Of a DNA stretch of 64,000 nucleotides, positions 12,604-22,779 are shown piece after piece. The notes below the pieces were generated by a model. It searched no databases, was not told the DNA's origin, and saw nothing but the letters and a program-made list of their open reading frames with translations. Position numbers and translations under genes: made by a program. This DNA comes from Scalesia atractyloides (Eukaryota > Streptophyta > Magnoliopsida > Asterales > Asteraceae), in NCBI GenBank assembly GCA_947069175.1, contig CAMTDV010000017.1:34419126-34483125 (forward strand), in the 5' to 3' direction. Position 1 is the first letter of the stretch. Each line of letters begins with the position of its first letter.

Positions 12604-13193
12604 CCCACCCAAACCTCTGGTAACCTTTTCGCTCAAAATCGCACAATCTCTCGAAGCTTTAACACGTCGCCAGAGATATTCTGCATTCGCCGGACTTTCA
12701 CCGGAAAACCGAGACTTACTTCAAATCGGTAAAATTCTCGACTCTTTTGTTTGCAATCCATTATTAGGCAAGTATTAACATAAATCGTTCAACCAGAATC
12801 TGTCTCAGACAACGTTGCCGGGAATTCCTGCACTCACCGGAAAATCGCTGGAAATTCCGAAGTCCCGCTGTGAATCGGTACAATCATCTAAACCCCCTGA
12901 TATCCCTTGTTTAGTAACTTAATTGCACAACTCATTGATCAAAACCGTTAATTGATTCACTCAGACGGAAGTCACCAATCAGAGCCGACGACTCTCGCCG
13001 GAAATCTGAGAAAAACATTCTGTTCGGTACATTTTACTCCGTAACCCTCATTATCCATTTCATTCCAATCAATTATATGTTCGATGACCGATTTAAACAA
13101 GAACAGTCGGACGTCATTGTTCTGTGTCTTTGTAAACGAAGAAGACGAAGTGAATATGTGTACAAGTATAATTAAAAACGGATATTTGAACGG

Positions 13194-13262
13194 GTTAGAC
13201 ACACAGTCCAGCGGTTGACTGTGTGCACAAACAATGCACACGTCCCGGGTTCGAATCGCATA
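13194..13262 (+). other. tRNA-like cassette T1 of element A 5' LTR
   Basis: A-box-like CAGTCCAGCGG (13204-13214, 10 of 11 to TRGYNNARNNG) and B-box GGTTCGAATCG (13248-13258). The A box sits in a hairpin with arms CACACAGTCCA and TTGACTGTGTG, with one mismatch here. No acceptor stem. Confidence 0.75.
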
Positions 13263-13363
13263 CGTTATCGAATTTCAGAATTAAAACCAACATTTTTACA
13301 ACTGAATCGGATCAGGTCACCGAATGTTAATAAGTATAATTTAATCCATAAGTTAAACAGATA

Positions 13364-13437
13364 TGACACACAGCCCAACTGGTTGGGCTGTGCGCACTCG
13401 AACCGAAGGACCCGAGTTCGACTCCGGGTCCCTGCAA
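13364..13437 (+). other. tRNA-like cassette T2 of element A 5' LTR
   Basis: A-box-like CAGCCCAACTG (13371-13381) lies in a perfect 11-bp inverted repeat, CACAGCCCAAC with GTTGGGCTGTG. The B-box-like sequence is AGTTCGACTCC (13415-13425). Confidence 0.72.
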
Positions 13438-13530
13438 CCGTTCGGCCATATAAATCGTTTTTAATAAAAACCCAAATAAGTTAAAAGTTAATTAGTGTAT
13501 AAATATAATTAAAACAGAGAATATTTCGGG

Positions 13531-13606
13531 TTAGACACGTAGCTCAGTTGGTAGAGCTGCGTGCACGTATACGAGAGGTCACGAGTTTGAACCTCACTCA
13601 GCGCAT
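13531..13606 (+). other. tRNA-like cassette T3 of element A 5' LTR
   Basis: A-box TAGCTCAGTTG (13540-13550) is a full consensus match and GGTAGAGC completes a tRNA D arm. The hairpin extends to arms CACGTAGCTC and GAGCTGCGTG. The B box reads AGTTTGAACCT here and AGTTCGAACCT in the 3' LTR. Confidence 0.8.
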
Positions 13607-14672
13607 ATAATTAACACAATCCGACCGGTCAACGGTCAACGGTCAGAGTCAAAAAGTCAACATTTTTTTTATTATTTTTATTTATTTTTTAATCAGAAAA
13701 TTATTTAAAAATACTTAAAATAATATTTTTAAAGTTAGGAAATGTCCTTAAACTCACAAAAATAAATCTAAAAATCCTATTAAGATTATGAATTAAAAGT
13801 ATTAATCTCAAATAAAATCTATTTATATACCGAACCATTTCGTTATTATTTTAGGTTAGTTTTCCTCGTCGATCAAATCCCAAAACTCGTGCCCATCCAA
13901 CGCCATCAAAAGAACGCACCCAATGTGAGTGAATCTATACCAATTCCCCGTTTTAATCACATTTTGGGGTGTATCATGTGTCGTTTAATTCCTTATTATA
14001 TTTAAACACTTGTGCATCCATCATATCCGTGATCAAATGTGTATCCAATATGTATCAATTGTTGTGTGAATTATGTTTAGATTGAAGTTATCATTTTCAG
14101 TGCATGCATTTCATTAGGCCCATCAGCTCCCCGTGGGATACGGGTTGAGTATCAGGTGCCTCATTCGATCGGCTCCGTTTGATTGAGCCTTGATCTCACA
14201 TACATCATCATTCATGTCATTCGACCGGCTCCGTTTGATTGAGCCTTGATCTCATATACATCATCATTAATGTCATTTACTCATCCAATGTGGTTTGTGT
14301 TTATGTTATATATATTGTTTGCTCACATGTGATTATTGCACAAATTTTCAACATTAAATACAACAAGAAATTAATAACAATGTTTTCTCAAGGTTCACTC
14401 GCCAACTTTTCTTGACCCAAAATATCCCCCGTTTTACACATGATACAGGTGAGGCAAGAAACACATAGGAAGGCCTAGAAGAATGAATCAGTTTAAGCTT
14501 GAGATTGCTTTACTTAGTTTCATTTCCTTGTAATTGTATGGATTTGATTTGAATATTTAAGTTGTAATTTGAATTTAATAAATATGAAACATTTTAGTAA
14601 ACATCATGAGCTTTGGTGATAACCCAATTATGCCACGACTCTTATTTCGCTGCGGGTCGGGGTGTGACAGAT

Positions 14673-14685
14673 TGGTATCAGAGTC
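14673..14685 (+). other. Element A primer-binding site
   Basis: TGGTATCAGAGTC, three bases after the 5' LTR. It is complementary to the 3' end of initiator tRNA-Met with one change from the usual TGGTATCAGAGC. Reverse transcription would be primed here. Confidence 0.88.
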
Positions 14686-15482
14686 ATGACTATAGGGATA
14701 TAGGATAGGTTATTAGACCCTTAGAGCCTATACTATAGTTGATTAGAATTTTAATTGTTTATGCGTTACATACAAAATTCATGATGTTTATATGCTTTAT
14801 GTTTATTGTTACATTCAATGTTATGCAAGCATGTTCATAAGTATATATTATTATACAATGCTCATCATAAATCATATCCTCATAACATATCAAATCCATG
14901 AGAGCACACACCTCACAATTCCCATGATTTTTGCAACGATTTTTGTATTTTTTTCAAATCACATCAAAGTGAGTTCTCATGACGGGCATGTAGTAACTGG
15001 AAGGGTACGAGTACCGGTAGTCGGAACGTCCTGTCTAGGCTTGGCATTCGTATAAATCCAAAATAAAAGGACCAGTTTGCTTACCTGGGGACTAACGATG
15101 AGAGTACGAAGGACCTATTAGGCTAAAGCATGCTATACCAAACGTCGTGTGAGCTAACCCCACTTTGAGTTGTCATTGTGTCTACACCTGGACACCCTCC
15201 TACCATACATCTCGCAATCAAATTTCATGGTTTTCATTCGGGTGATGCGAGTGTTAAACCGCCAACACCAATGTGAATCCTACTAAGCCAATAGTCATGG
15301 GGGCCCACATGACTATACAGGCGATGGTATGGGGGACATTGGATGCCCAAACATGAGCAAACCCAAGACATCCTATGGATGTAGTTGCATTATTGATAGT
15401 TATGTTATTTTTTATTTTTTTAACGACACATGACACCTAAAAACTTCTTAAACTCACAATCTTCCTATGTATGTTCCTATAG
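14686..15482 (+). other. Element A untranslated leader
   Basis: About 800 bp between the primer-binding site and Gag without an open frame of note. It would act as the 5' leader of the genomic transcript (inference). Confidence 0.6.
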
Positions 15483-16828
15483 ATGTTGGCTAGGCAACTA
15501 CGTGGAGGTAGAAAGCCAGGAAGATCCAATGAACGCTTGGCCACTCAAATTGCTAAACAAATGGCCGTGGTACTTCCTAACATCGTGATTCAAGTTCAAC
15601 AAGCTCTCACCGCAAATCCTATCAACCCTCCCAATCAAGAAGACCAGAGCGTCGCCAACCCTCACTCCAAAAAGTGCTCCTACAAACACTTCAAATCTTG
15701 CGATCCCCCAAAGTATGAAGGGACCGAATGTGTTACTGCCCTCCTCCACTGGTTTGAAGAAATGGAGAACACCTTCTTCAATTGCGATTGTCCCGAGGAT
15801 CGCAAGGTACGTTATGCAACAGGGAGACTGTTTGGAGTAGCCCTTACCTGGTGGAACACAGAAAAGGGTAAACGAGGAGTCGAAGATGCCATGGCCTTAA
15901 CATGGGAAGAGTTAAGGGAACTCATGACAAGGCGCTTCTGTCCAAGAAGCGAGATCAAAAAGTTGGAAGATGAATTTCACTCGTTGAATCAAAATGAAGG
16001 AGATCACACTTCCTACAATAAAAGATTTCTCGAACTGAACCAAATGATCCCTAATCTGTTCACCCCCGTGTACCGCTTGGTTGAACACTACATTCGAGGC
16101 CTCCCCTCGAAATTCAAGACTCGGTTCTAAGCACTTCGCCTACAACACTTGAAGCCGCAATGGAATTAGCTACCGAACTTACCGAGAATCGCATCCGAAA
16201 CGGCAAATTTAAGGATGAGAAAAAGAAAGCCCCCATTGAGGCCCAAACTCCAAACCATTCCGTCTCCTCTTTGAAATTTGCTGGTAAGAGGAAACGAAAC
16301 AGCAGAAATTTTGCCGTCACACAAACAAACCCTCCTATCACTGCCGTACCAATTACCCAAATTGCTCCCTCAACTGCACCATTTAAAAAGCCATACACCG
16401 GCCCATACCCAAAATGCAACCGTTGTCAATACCATCACCTCCCCGAAACTCCTTGCCAACATTGCACCAGCTGTGGCCGTGCGGGTCACACTATTCAAAC
16501 TTGTCGCACGCTACAACGCATGAACCGCAATCAACCCTCAACCCAAACCCACCATCAGATAGTGGGTCAAGCCCAACAACCTTTACTTCTACCACCTGCA
16601 CAACATATAGCCCAATCCTACTACCAACCCAACTACCCCATGATGCAACCCATGCGAGCATGTTACAACTGTGGAGACCCAAACCACTTCAGGAACACAT
16701 GTCCACGCTTGGTGAACATCATCCATGCCCAAGCTCAAGCAAATCCGGTAAACCAAGCTAACCAAGCTCCTCCACCTGCTAGAGGAAGAGCTTTCAACAT
16801 CAATGCCAACCAACCTAGGGCTGACAAC
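15483..16828 (+). pseudogene. Element A Gag (frameshifted)
   Basis: Capsid/nucleocapsid polyprotein that would form the retrotransposon particle. The start at 15483 opens a frame with the retrotransposon Gag domain: YEGTE near residue 80, then WFEEME and TWWNTEKG, ending after the LPSKFKTRF region. The frame stops at 16128-16130, but the homologous reading continues in another frame from about 16120, so a one-base change broke it. The second part has a Cys/His-rich segment CNRCQYHH with CTSCGRAGH and a CCHC zinc knuckle CYNCGDPNHFRNTC near 16660-16700. Protease follows directly. Confidence 0.88.
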
Positions 16829-18267
16829 AACATGGTTAACGGTACGTTTCTCATCAATGGTAGTTATGCATCCATGTTTTTCGATACTGGCGCGGATAAG
16901 AGTTTTGTGTCCTTAGAATTCGAACCTATCCTCAACCAAACTCGTGATAATCTCATGGAATCTCTAACGGTGGAAGTTGCTGACGGAAAGCCCGTTTCAT
17001 TAAATTCTATTATACGAAATTGTACACTCACTCTAAACGATCACGATTTTCCAGTTGACCTCATTCCTATGAAGTTGGGAAGCTTCGATATTATAATCGG
17101 TATGGACTGGTCAGCCAGCATCACGCTGAAGTAGTATGCCGCGAAAAGTTCATTCGCATTCCTCTTGCAGACGGTCAGACCCTACGTATCTTTGGAGAAA
17201 CCCCTTCGAAAGGACTCAAATTAATGTCCTGCCTTCAAGCCCGAAAATACCTCCGCAAGAACTATGTCGCATTCCTAATTCACGTCGTCAAAAAGGGAAA
17301 CAAGGAGAAGAAACTCGAAGATATACCAGTGGTGAAGGAATTCCCACAAGTCTTTCCCGATGACATCTCAGGACTCCCTCCTGTGAGAGAAGTCGAATTC
17401 CGCATCGATCTCGTACCTGGCGCTACACCAGTCGCAAAATCTCCTTATAGGCTAGCCCCATCCGAAATGCAAGAGCTGGCCAGTCAACTGCAAGAACTGA
17501 TCGACAAAGGATTCAAACGTCCTAGCTCCTCGCCTTGGGGTGCGCCTGTTCTTTTTGTGAAGAAGAAAGATGGAACGTTTCGCATGTGTATCGACTACAG
17601 AGAACTCAACAAGTTAACGGTTAAGAATCGCTACCCACTACCTCGCATCGATGACCTCCTAGACCAACTTCAAGGCGCCACCTGCTTTTCAAAAATCGAC
17701 CTTCGTTCTGATTATCATCAACTCAGAGTACATGAAGAAGACGTCCCAAAGACCGCCTTCCGGACTCGTTATGGTCATTACGAATTCATGGTCATGCCAT
17801 TCGGTTTAACCAACGCCCCAGCTGTCTTCATGGATTTAATGAATAGGGTATGCAGACCCTACCTCGACCGCTTTGTCATAGTCTTCATCGACGACATCCT
17901 CATCTACTCCAAGTCTAAATCCGATCATGAACGACACCTTCGACTCATCCTTACACTCTTAAGGACTGAAAAGCTCTACGCTAAGTTCTCAAAATGCGAA
18001 TTCTGGTTAAGAGAAGTACAATTCCTTGGACATGTCGTTAATGACAAGGGAATACATGTCGATCCTTCGAAAATCAAGGCAGTACAGGAATGGCAAGTGC
18101 CACGTACCCCTACTGAAGTAAGGTCATTTCTTGGTTTGGCTGGTTACTATCGCCGCTTCATTGCCAATTTCTCCCGTATTGCTGTACCACTCACGGCCTT
18201 GACTCATAAAGGAAAACCCATCATATGGGGACCTAAACAAGAAGAGGCCTTCCAAACTCTAAAGTAA
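16829..18267 (+). pseudogene. Element A protease and reverse transcriptase (broken)
   Basis: Aspartic protease motif DTGAD near 16884 followed by IIIGMDW near 17095. A frame change at about 17112 moves to the frame that carries reverse transcriptase. That domain includes the YRLAPSEM and WGAPVLFVKKKDG motifs, IDYRELN, MPFGLTNAP and the catalytic FIDDIL near 17890, then FLGHVV and the FLGLAGYYRRF connection. An in-frame TAA at 18265 interrupts the polyprotein before RNase H. It would copy RNA into DNA if intact. It is clearly Ty3/gypsy by domain order and sequence. Confidence 0.92.
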
Positions 18268-20153
18268 AAACTTTGTGACGCACCTATCCTCACACTTCCT
18301 GAAGGTTGCGATGACTTTGTAGTATATTGCGACGCATCAGGGCAAGGGCTAGGCTGTGTATTAATGCAAAGAGGAAAAGTGATAGCCTATGCTTCTAGGC
18401 AACTCAAAGTTCATGAGAAGAATTACACCACCCACGACCTGGAACTCGGAGCCGTTGTGTTCGCTCTCAAGATATGGAGACATTACCTCTACGGAACCAA
18501 TTGTGAAATATACACTGACCACAAAAGTCTCCAACATATCTTCAACCAAAAAGAGTTGAATATGAGGCAACGAAGATGGGTTGAACTTCTTAACGACTAC
18601 GACTGTGAAATTCGGTATCATCCTGGCAAGGCAAACGTAGTGGCTGATGCACTCAGTCGAAAAGGTAATGCGAACTCCATTCGTCTTCTATGTTCGCAAA
18701 TCATAACCGACATCAAAGATCGAATCCGAGCAGCTCAACACATTTCTGTAACCGAAAATGACGTACGCGATGAGCTGTCATGTGGAGCTGAACTCAAAAT
18801 CGAAACCAAATCCGACGGTATTCTATACTATTTAAATCGCATATGGATTCCCGATCGCGATAACCTTCGTGATTTCCTCATGAATGAGGCACACAAAACA
18901 CGGTACTCTGTACACCCAGGATCCGACAAGATGTATCAAGACCTACGATACACCTACTGGTGGCTGGGCATGAAAAAGGATATCGCTGTTTTTGTCTCCA
19001 AGTGCCTTACCTGTTCCAAAGTAAAAGCTGAACATCAAAGACCTTCAGGACTCCTAATCCAACCTGAAATACCTGTATGGAAGTGGGAAACATAACCATG
19101 AACTTAATTACCAGGTTACCTCGCACCTCCAGTGGGTATGACACCATATGGGTAATCATTGATCGTCTTACAAAATCAGCTCACTTCATTCTGATTCGCG
19201 AGGACTTCAAAAACGAAAAGTTAGCTCGTATCTACATCAGCGAGATCGTAAGCCGTCATGGTGTACCTTTGAGCATCATTTCAGACCGTGATGGTCGTTT
19301 CACTTCACGAACATGGCGAGCCGTACAAACCGCCTTGGGTACACGATTAGACCTCAGTACCGCTTTTCATCCTCAAACTGATGGACAAACTGAACGCACC
19401 ATCCAAACTCTTGAAGACATGCTTCGAGCATGTGTCATAGACTTCAAGGGAAATTGGGACGCTCATCTACCATTAGTTGAATTTTCGTACAACAATAGCT
19501 ACAATTCAAGTATCGGCATGGCTCCTTTCGAAGCCTTATATGGTCGTAACTGCCAATCTCCAGTATGTTGGCACGAAATTTGAGAAGCACAAATCACCGG
19601 TCCATAGTTAATTCAAGAAACAACCGGCAAGGTCATTCAAATTTGAAACAATCTTCTAGCGGCTCAAAGTCGTCAAAAGAGTTATGCAGACAAACGACAA
19701 AAGTCCTTGGAGTTTGACATTGGGGATCAAGTACTTCTAAAAGTATCACCGTGGAAGGGAGTGGTTCGTTTTGGCCAGAAGGGCAAGCTAGCACCACGCT
19801 ACGTAGGACCTTTCAAGATACTCGAAAGAGTAGGTCCTGTAGCATACAAGCTTGACCTACCAGAAGAGCTCAACAGAATTCATCCCACATTCCACGTATC
19901 AAACTTGAAGAAGTGCCTCGCCGATGAAAACCTCCATATTCTGCTAGAAGACATTCAGATCGATGAATCTATGCACTTCATTGAAAGACCAGTAGAAATC
20001 ATGGACTTCGGAGAGAAGCGTTTAAGACGGAGTCGTATTTCAATTGTCAGGGTACGTTGGGAGTCAAAACGAGGACCTGAGTTTACTTGGGAACGTGAAG
20101 ACTCAATGCGCGAGAAATACCCGCATCTTTTTCCTGTTACCACTACTACTTAA
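18268..20153 (+). pseudogene. Element A RNase H, integrase and chromodomain-like tail (broken)
   Basis: RNase H: CDASGQGLG near 18330, THDLELGAVVFAL, and the VADALSRK end near 18640. Integrase: an HHCC zinc finger with CLTCSK near 19010, then catalytic-core motifs IIDRLTKSAHF, SDRDGRF and FHPQTDGQTER. The frame shifts at about 19090. Three further stops follow the GRNCQSPVCWHEI region at 19582-19648. The C-terminal part (19707-20153) contains HPTFHVSNLKKC and the chromodomain-like WESKRGPEFTWERED near the end. Integrase would insert the cDNA, and chromodomain-like tails direct chromoviruses to particular chromatin (family knowledge). Confidence 0.9.
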
Positions 20154-20172
20154 ATTTCGGGACGAAATTTCT

Positions 20173-20187
20173 AAAAGTAGGGGATAC
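20173..20187 (+). other. Element A polypurine tract
   Basis: AAAAGTAGGGGATAC directly before the 3' LTR, the purine-rich primer site for plus-strand synthesis. Confidence 0.7.
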
Positions 20188-20369
20188 TGTAACATCCGTC
20201 GAAAAACGGGTTTCCAAAACCCGCTTCGTTTATTAATCTAATATCCAGTTATAATTTTTCGTTGCACACTTATTGCTCAAATTAATTTTAAACGATACAT
20301 AATTAATAACTATATTAGAATTTAAAAACCATATTTGATAAATAATCGTAAATTGTGAGAAAAAATTAA

Positions 20370-20439
20370 ATGGGGACGCCGGGTTTCGAACCCGGGTCGC
20401 CCACAAACTCAAACACACAACACACCGCTCCGCCACATG
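20370..20439 (-). other. tRNA-like cassette T0 of element A 3' LTR
   Basis: Same as the 5' LTR copy: A box TGGCGGAGCGG, B box GGTTCGAAACC, 5-bp T arm with 7-base loop on the minus strand. Confidence 0.78.
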
Positions 20440-20701
20440 CTTCCTTTGTGAAATTACTGAAACAAATAATACTTAAAATAAAACTCGAACTCAAAACCGG
20501 ACCTCAGCGCGGCAGAACTCGCAATCACCGGAAAATCCAGCAATCCGCGAGTTTAGCCATTTTCCTTTTGACTAAAACGCTATAACCGACTTCGACATCG
20601 GTTATAACCGACGTCTAACAGTCAATTGCGGTTGTAACCGACGGAGAAACTTTGACCGCGAATCAAGACCAAATTCGGACTCAATACATTCTGTTCTTCC
20701 C

Positions 20702-20709
20702 TATAAATA
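20702..20709 (+). promoter_or_regulatory. Putative TATA box of element A 3' LTR
   Basis: TATAAATA in the same context as 12596-12603. Confidence 0.55.
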
Positions 20710-21299
20710 CCCACCCAAACCTCTGGTAACCTTTTCGCTCAAAATCGCACAGTCTCTCGAAGCTTTAACACGTCGCCGGAGATATTCTGCATTCGTCGGA
20801 CTTTCACCGGAAAACCGAGATTTACTTCAAATCGGTAAAATTCTCGACTCTTTTGTTTGCAATCCATTATTAGACAAGTATTATCATAAATCGTTCAACC
20901 AGAATCTGTCTCAGACAACGTTGCCGGGAATTCCTGCACTCACCGGAAAATCGCTGGAAATTCCGAAGTCTCGCTGTGAATCGGTACAATCATCTAAACC
21001 CCCTGATATCCCTTGTTTAGTAACTTAATTGCACAACTCATTGATCAAAACCGTTAATTGATTCACTCAGACGGAAGTCACCAATCAGAGCTGACGACTC
21101 TCGCCGGAAATCTAAGAAAAACATTATGTTCGGTACATTTTACTCCGTAACACTCATTATCCATTTCATTCCAATCAATTATATGTTCGATGACCGATTT
21201 AAACAAGAACAGTCGGATATCAGTGTTCTGTGTCTTTGTAAACGAAGAAGACGAAGTGAATATGTGTATAAGTATAATTAAAAATGGATATTTGAACGG

Positions 21300-21368
21300 G
21301 TTAGACACACAGTCCAGCGGTGGACTGTGTGCACAAACAATGCACACGTCCCGGGTTCGAATCGCATA
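21300..21368 (+). other. tRNA-like cassette T1 of element A 3' LTR
   Basis: A perfect 11-bp hairpin: 21306-21316 pairs with 21321-21331 around loop GCGG, and it contains the A-box-like CAGTCCAGCGG. The B box is GGTTCGAATCG. Confidence 0.8.
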
Positions 21369-21470
21369 TGTTACCGAATTTCAGAATTAAAACCAACATT
21401 TTTACAACTGAATCGGATCAGGTCACCGAATGTTAATAAGTATAATTTAATACATAAGTTAAACAGATAT

Positions 21471-21543
21471 AACACACAGCCCAACTTGTTGGGCTGTGCG
21501 CACTCGAACCGAAGGACCCGAGTTCGACTCCGGGTCCCTGCAA
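21471..21543 (+). other. tRNA-like cassette T2 of element A 3' LTR
   Basis: A perfect 11-bp inverted repeat, 21475-21485 with 21488-21498, contains the A-box-like CAGCCCAACTT. The B-box-like sequence is AGTTCGACTCC. Confidence 0.75.
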
Positions 21544-21637
21544 CCGGTTCGGCCATATAAATCGTTTTTAATAAAAACCCAAATAAGTTAAAAGTTAATT
21601 AGTGTATAAATATAATTAAAACAGAGAATATTTCGGG

Positions 21638-21712
21638 TTAGACACGTAGCTCAGTTGGTAGAGCTGCGTGCACGTATACGAGAGGTCACGAGTTCGAACC
21701 TCACTCAGCGCA
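21638..21712 (+). other. tRNA-like cassette T3 of element A 3' LTR
   Basis: A 10-bp hairpin (21643-21652 with 21661-21670, one G-T pair, 8-base loop AGTTGGTA) holds the full A-box match TAGCTCAGTTG. The B-box-like sequence is AGTTCGAACCT. Confidence 0.82.
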
Positions 21713-22779
21713 TATAATTAACACAATCCGACCGGTCAACGGTCAGAGTCAAAAAGTCAACATTTTTTTATTATTTTTATTTATTTTTTTAATCAGAAAA
21801 TTATTTAAAAATACTTAAAAGTAATATTTTTAAAGTTAGGAAATGTCCTTAAACTCACAAAAATAAATCTAAAAATCCTATTAAGATTATGAATTAAAAG
21901 TGTTAATCTCAAATAAAATCCATTTATTTACCGAACCATTTCGTTATTATTTTAGGTTAGTTTTCCTCGTCGATCAAATCCCAAAACTCGTGCGCATCCA
22001 ACGTCATCAAAGAATGCACCCAATGTGAGTGAATCTATACCAATTCCCCGTTTTAATCACATTTTGGGGTGTATCATGTGTCGTTTAATTCCTTATTATA
22101 TTTAAACACTTGTGCATCCATCATATCCGTGATCAAATGTGTATCCAATATGTATCAATTGTTGTGTGAATTATGTTTAGATTGAAGTTATCATTTTCAG
22201 TGCATGCATTTCATTAGGCCCATCAGCTCCCCGTGGGATACGGGTTGAGTATCAGGTGCCTCATTCGATCGGCTCCGTTTGATTGAGCCTTGATCTCACA
22301 TACATCATCATTCATGTCATTCGATCGGCTCCGTTTGATTGAGCCTTGATCTCATATACATCATCATTAATGTCATTTACTCATCCAATGTGGTTTGTGT
22401 TTATGTTATATATATATGTTTGCTCATATGTGATTATTGCACAAATTTTCAACATTAAATACAACAAGAAATTAACAACAATGTTTTCTCAAGGTTCACT
22501 CGCCAACTTTTGTTGACCCAAAATATCCCCCGTTTTACACATGATACAGGCGATCCAGTTGAGGCAAGAAACACATAGGAAGGCCTAGAAGAATGAATCA
22601 GTTTAAGCTTGAGATTGCTTTACTTAGTTTCGTTTCCCTGTAATTGTATGGATTTGATTTGAATATTTAAGTTGTAATTTGAATTTAATAAATATGAAAC
22701 ATTTTAGTAAACATCATGAGCTTTGGTGATAACCCAATTATGCCCCGACTCTTATTCCGCTTCGGGTCGGGGTGTGACA

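Larger units (their letters stand above)
12099..14669 (+). repeat. Element A 5' LTR (2571 bp)
   Basis: Starts TGTAACATCCGTCG and ends GGGGTGTGACA. Repeated at 20188-22779 with scattered substitutions and a few indels (for example an extra ~19 bp near 20605 and a missing GGTCAAC unit). It contains one minus-strand and three plus-strand tRNA-like cassettes, plus a TATA box between the first cassette and the rest. The TATA box places the three plus-strand cassettes in the part that would be transcribed (inference). Confidence 0.93.
12099..22779 (+). mobile_element. Element A: Ty3/gypsy chromovirus-like retrotransposon, complete structure, dead coding region
   Basis: Two LTRs of about 2.6 kb start TGTAACATCC and end GGTGTGACA. 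They are flanked by an exact 5-bp duplication GAACA (12094-12098, 22780-22784), which marks insertion into the 3' LTR of element C. The order is primer-binding site, Gag, protease, reverse transcriptase, RNase H, integrase and a chromodomain-like tail, polypurine tract. Pol order and tail favour the Tekay/Del branch of chromoviruses (inference). The two LTRs look only slightly diverged by eye, so the insertion is fairly recent, yet the coding region carries at least three frameshifts and four stops. Both LTRs carry tRNA-like cassettes. Confidence 0.93.
20188..22779 (+). repeat. Element A 3' LTR (2592 bp)
   Basis: Same ends and architecture as 12099-14669. It has all four tRNA-like cassettes, and in T1 the hairpin is perfect. 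It is followed by the second GAACA target-site copy at 22780-22784. Confidence 0.93.

Noticed and set aside
13531..13606. Calling T3 and the other cassettes functional tRNA genes
   Set aside because: A and B boxes are good, but no acceptor stem pairs and the D arm is over-extended. All copies are inside LTRs.
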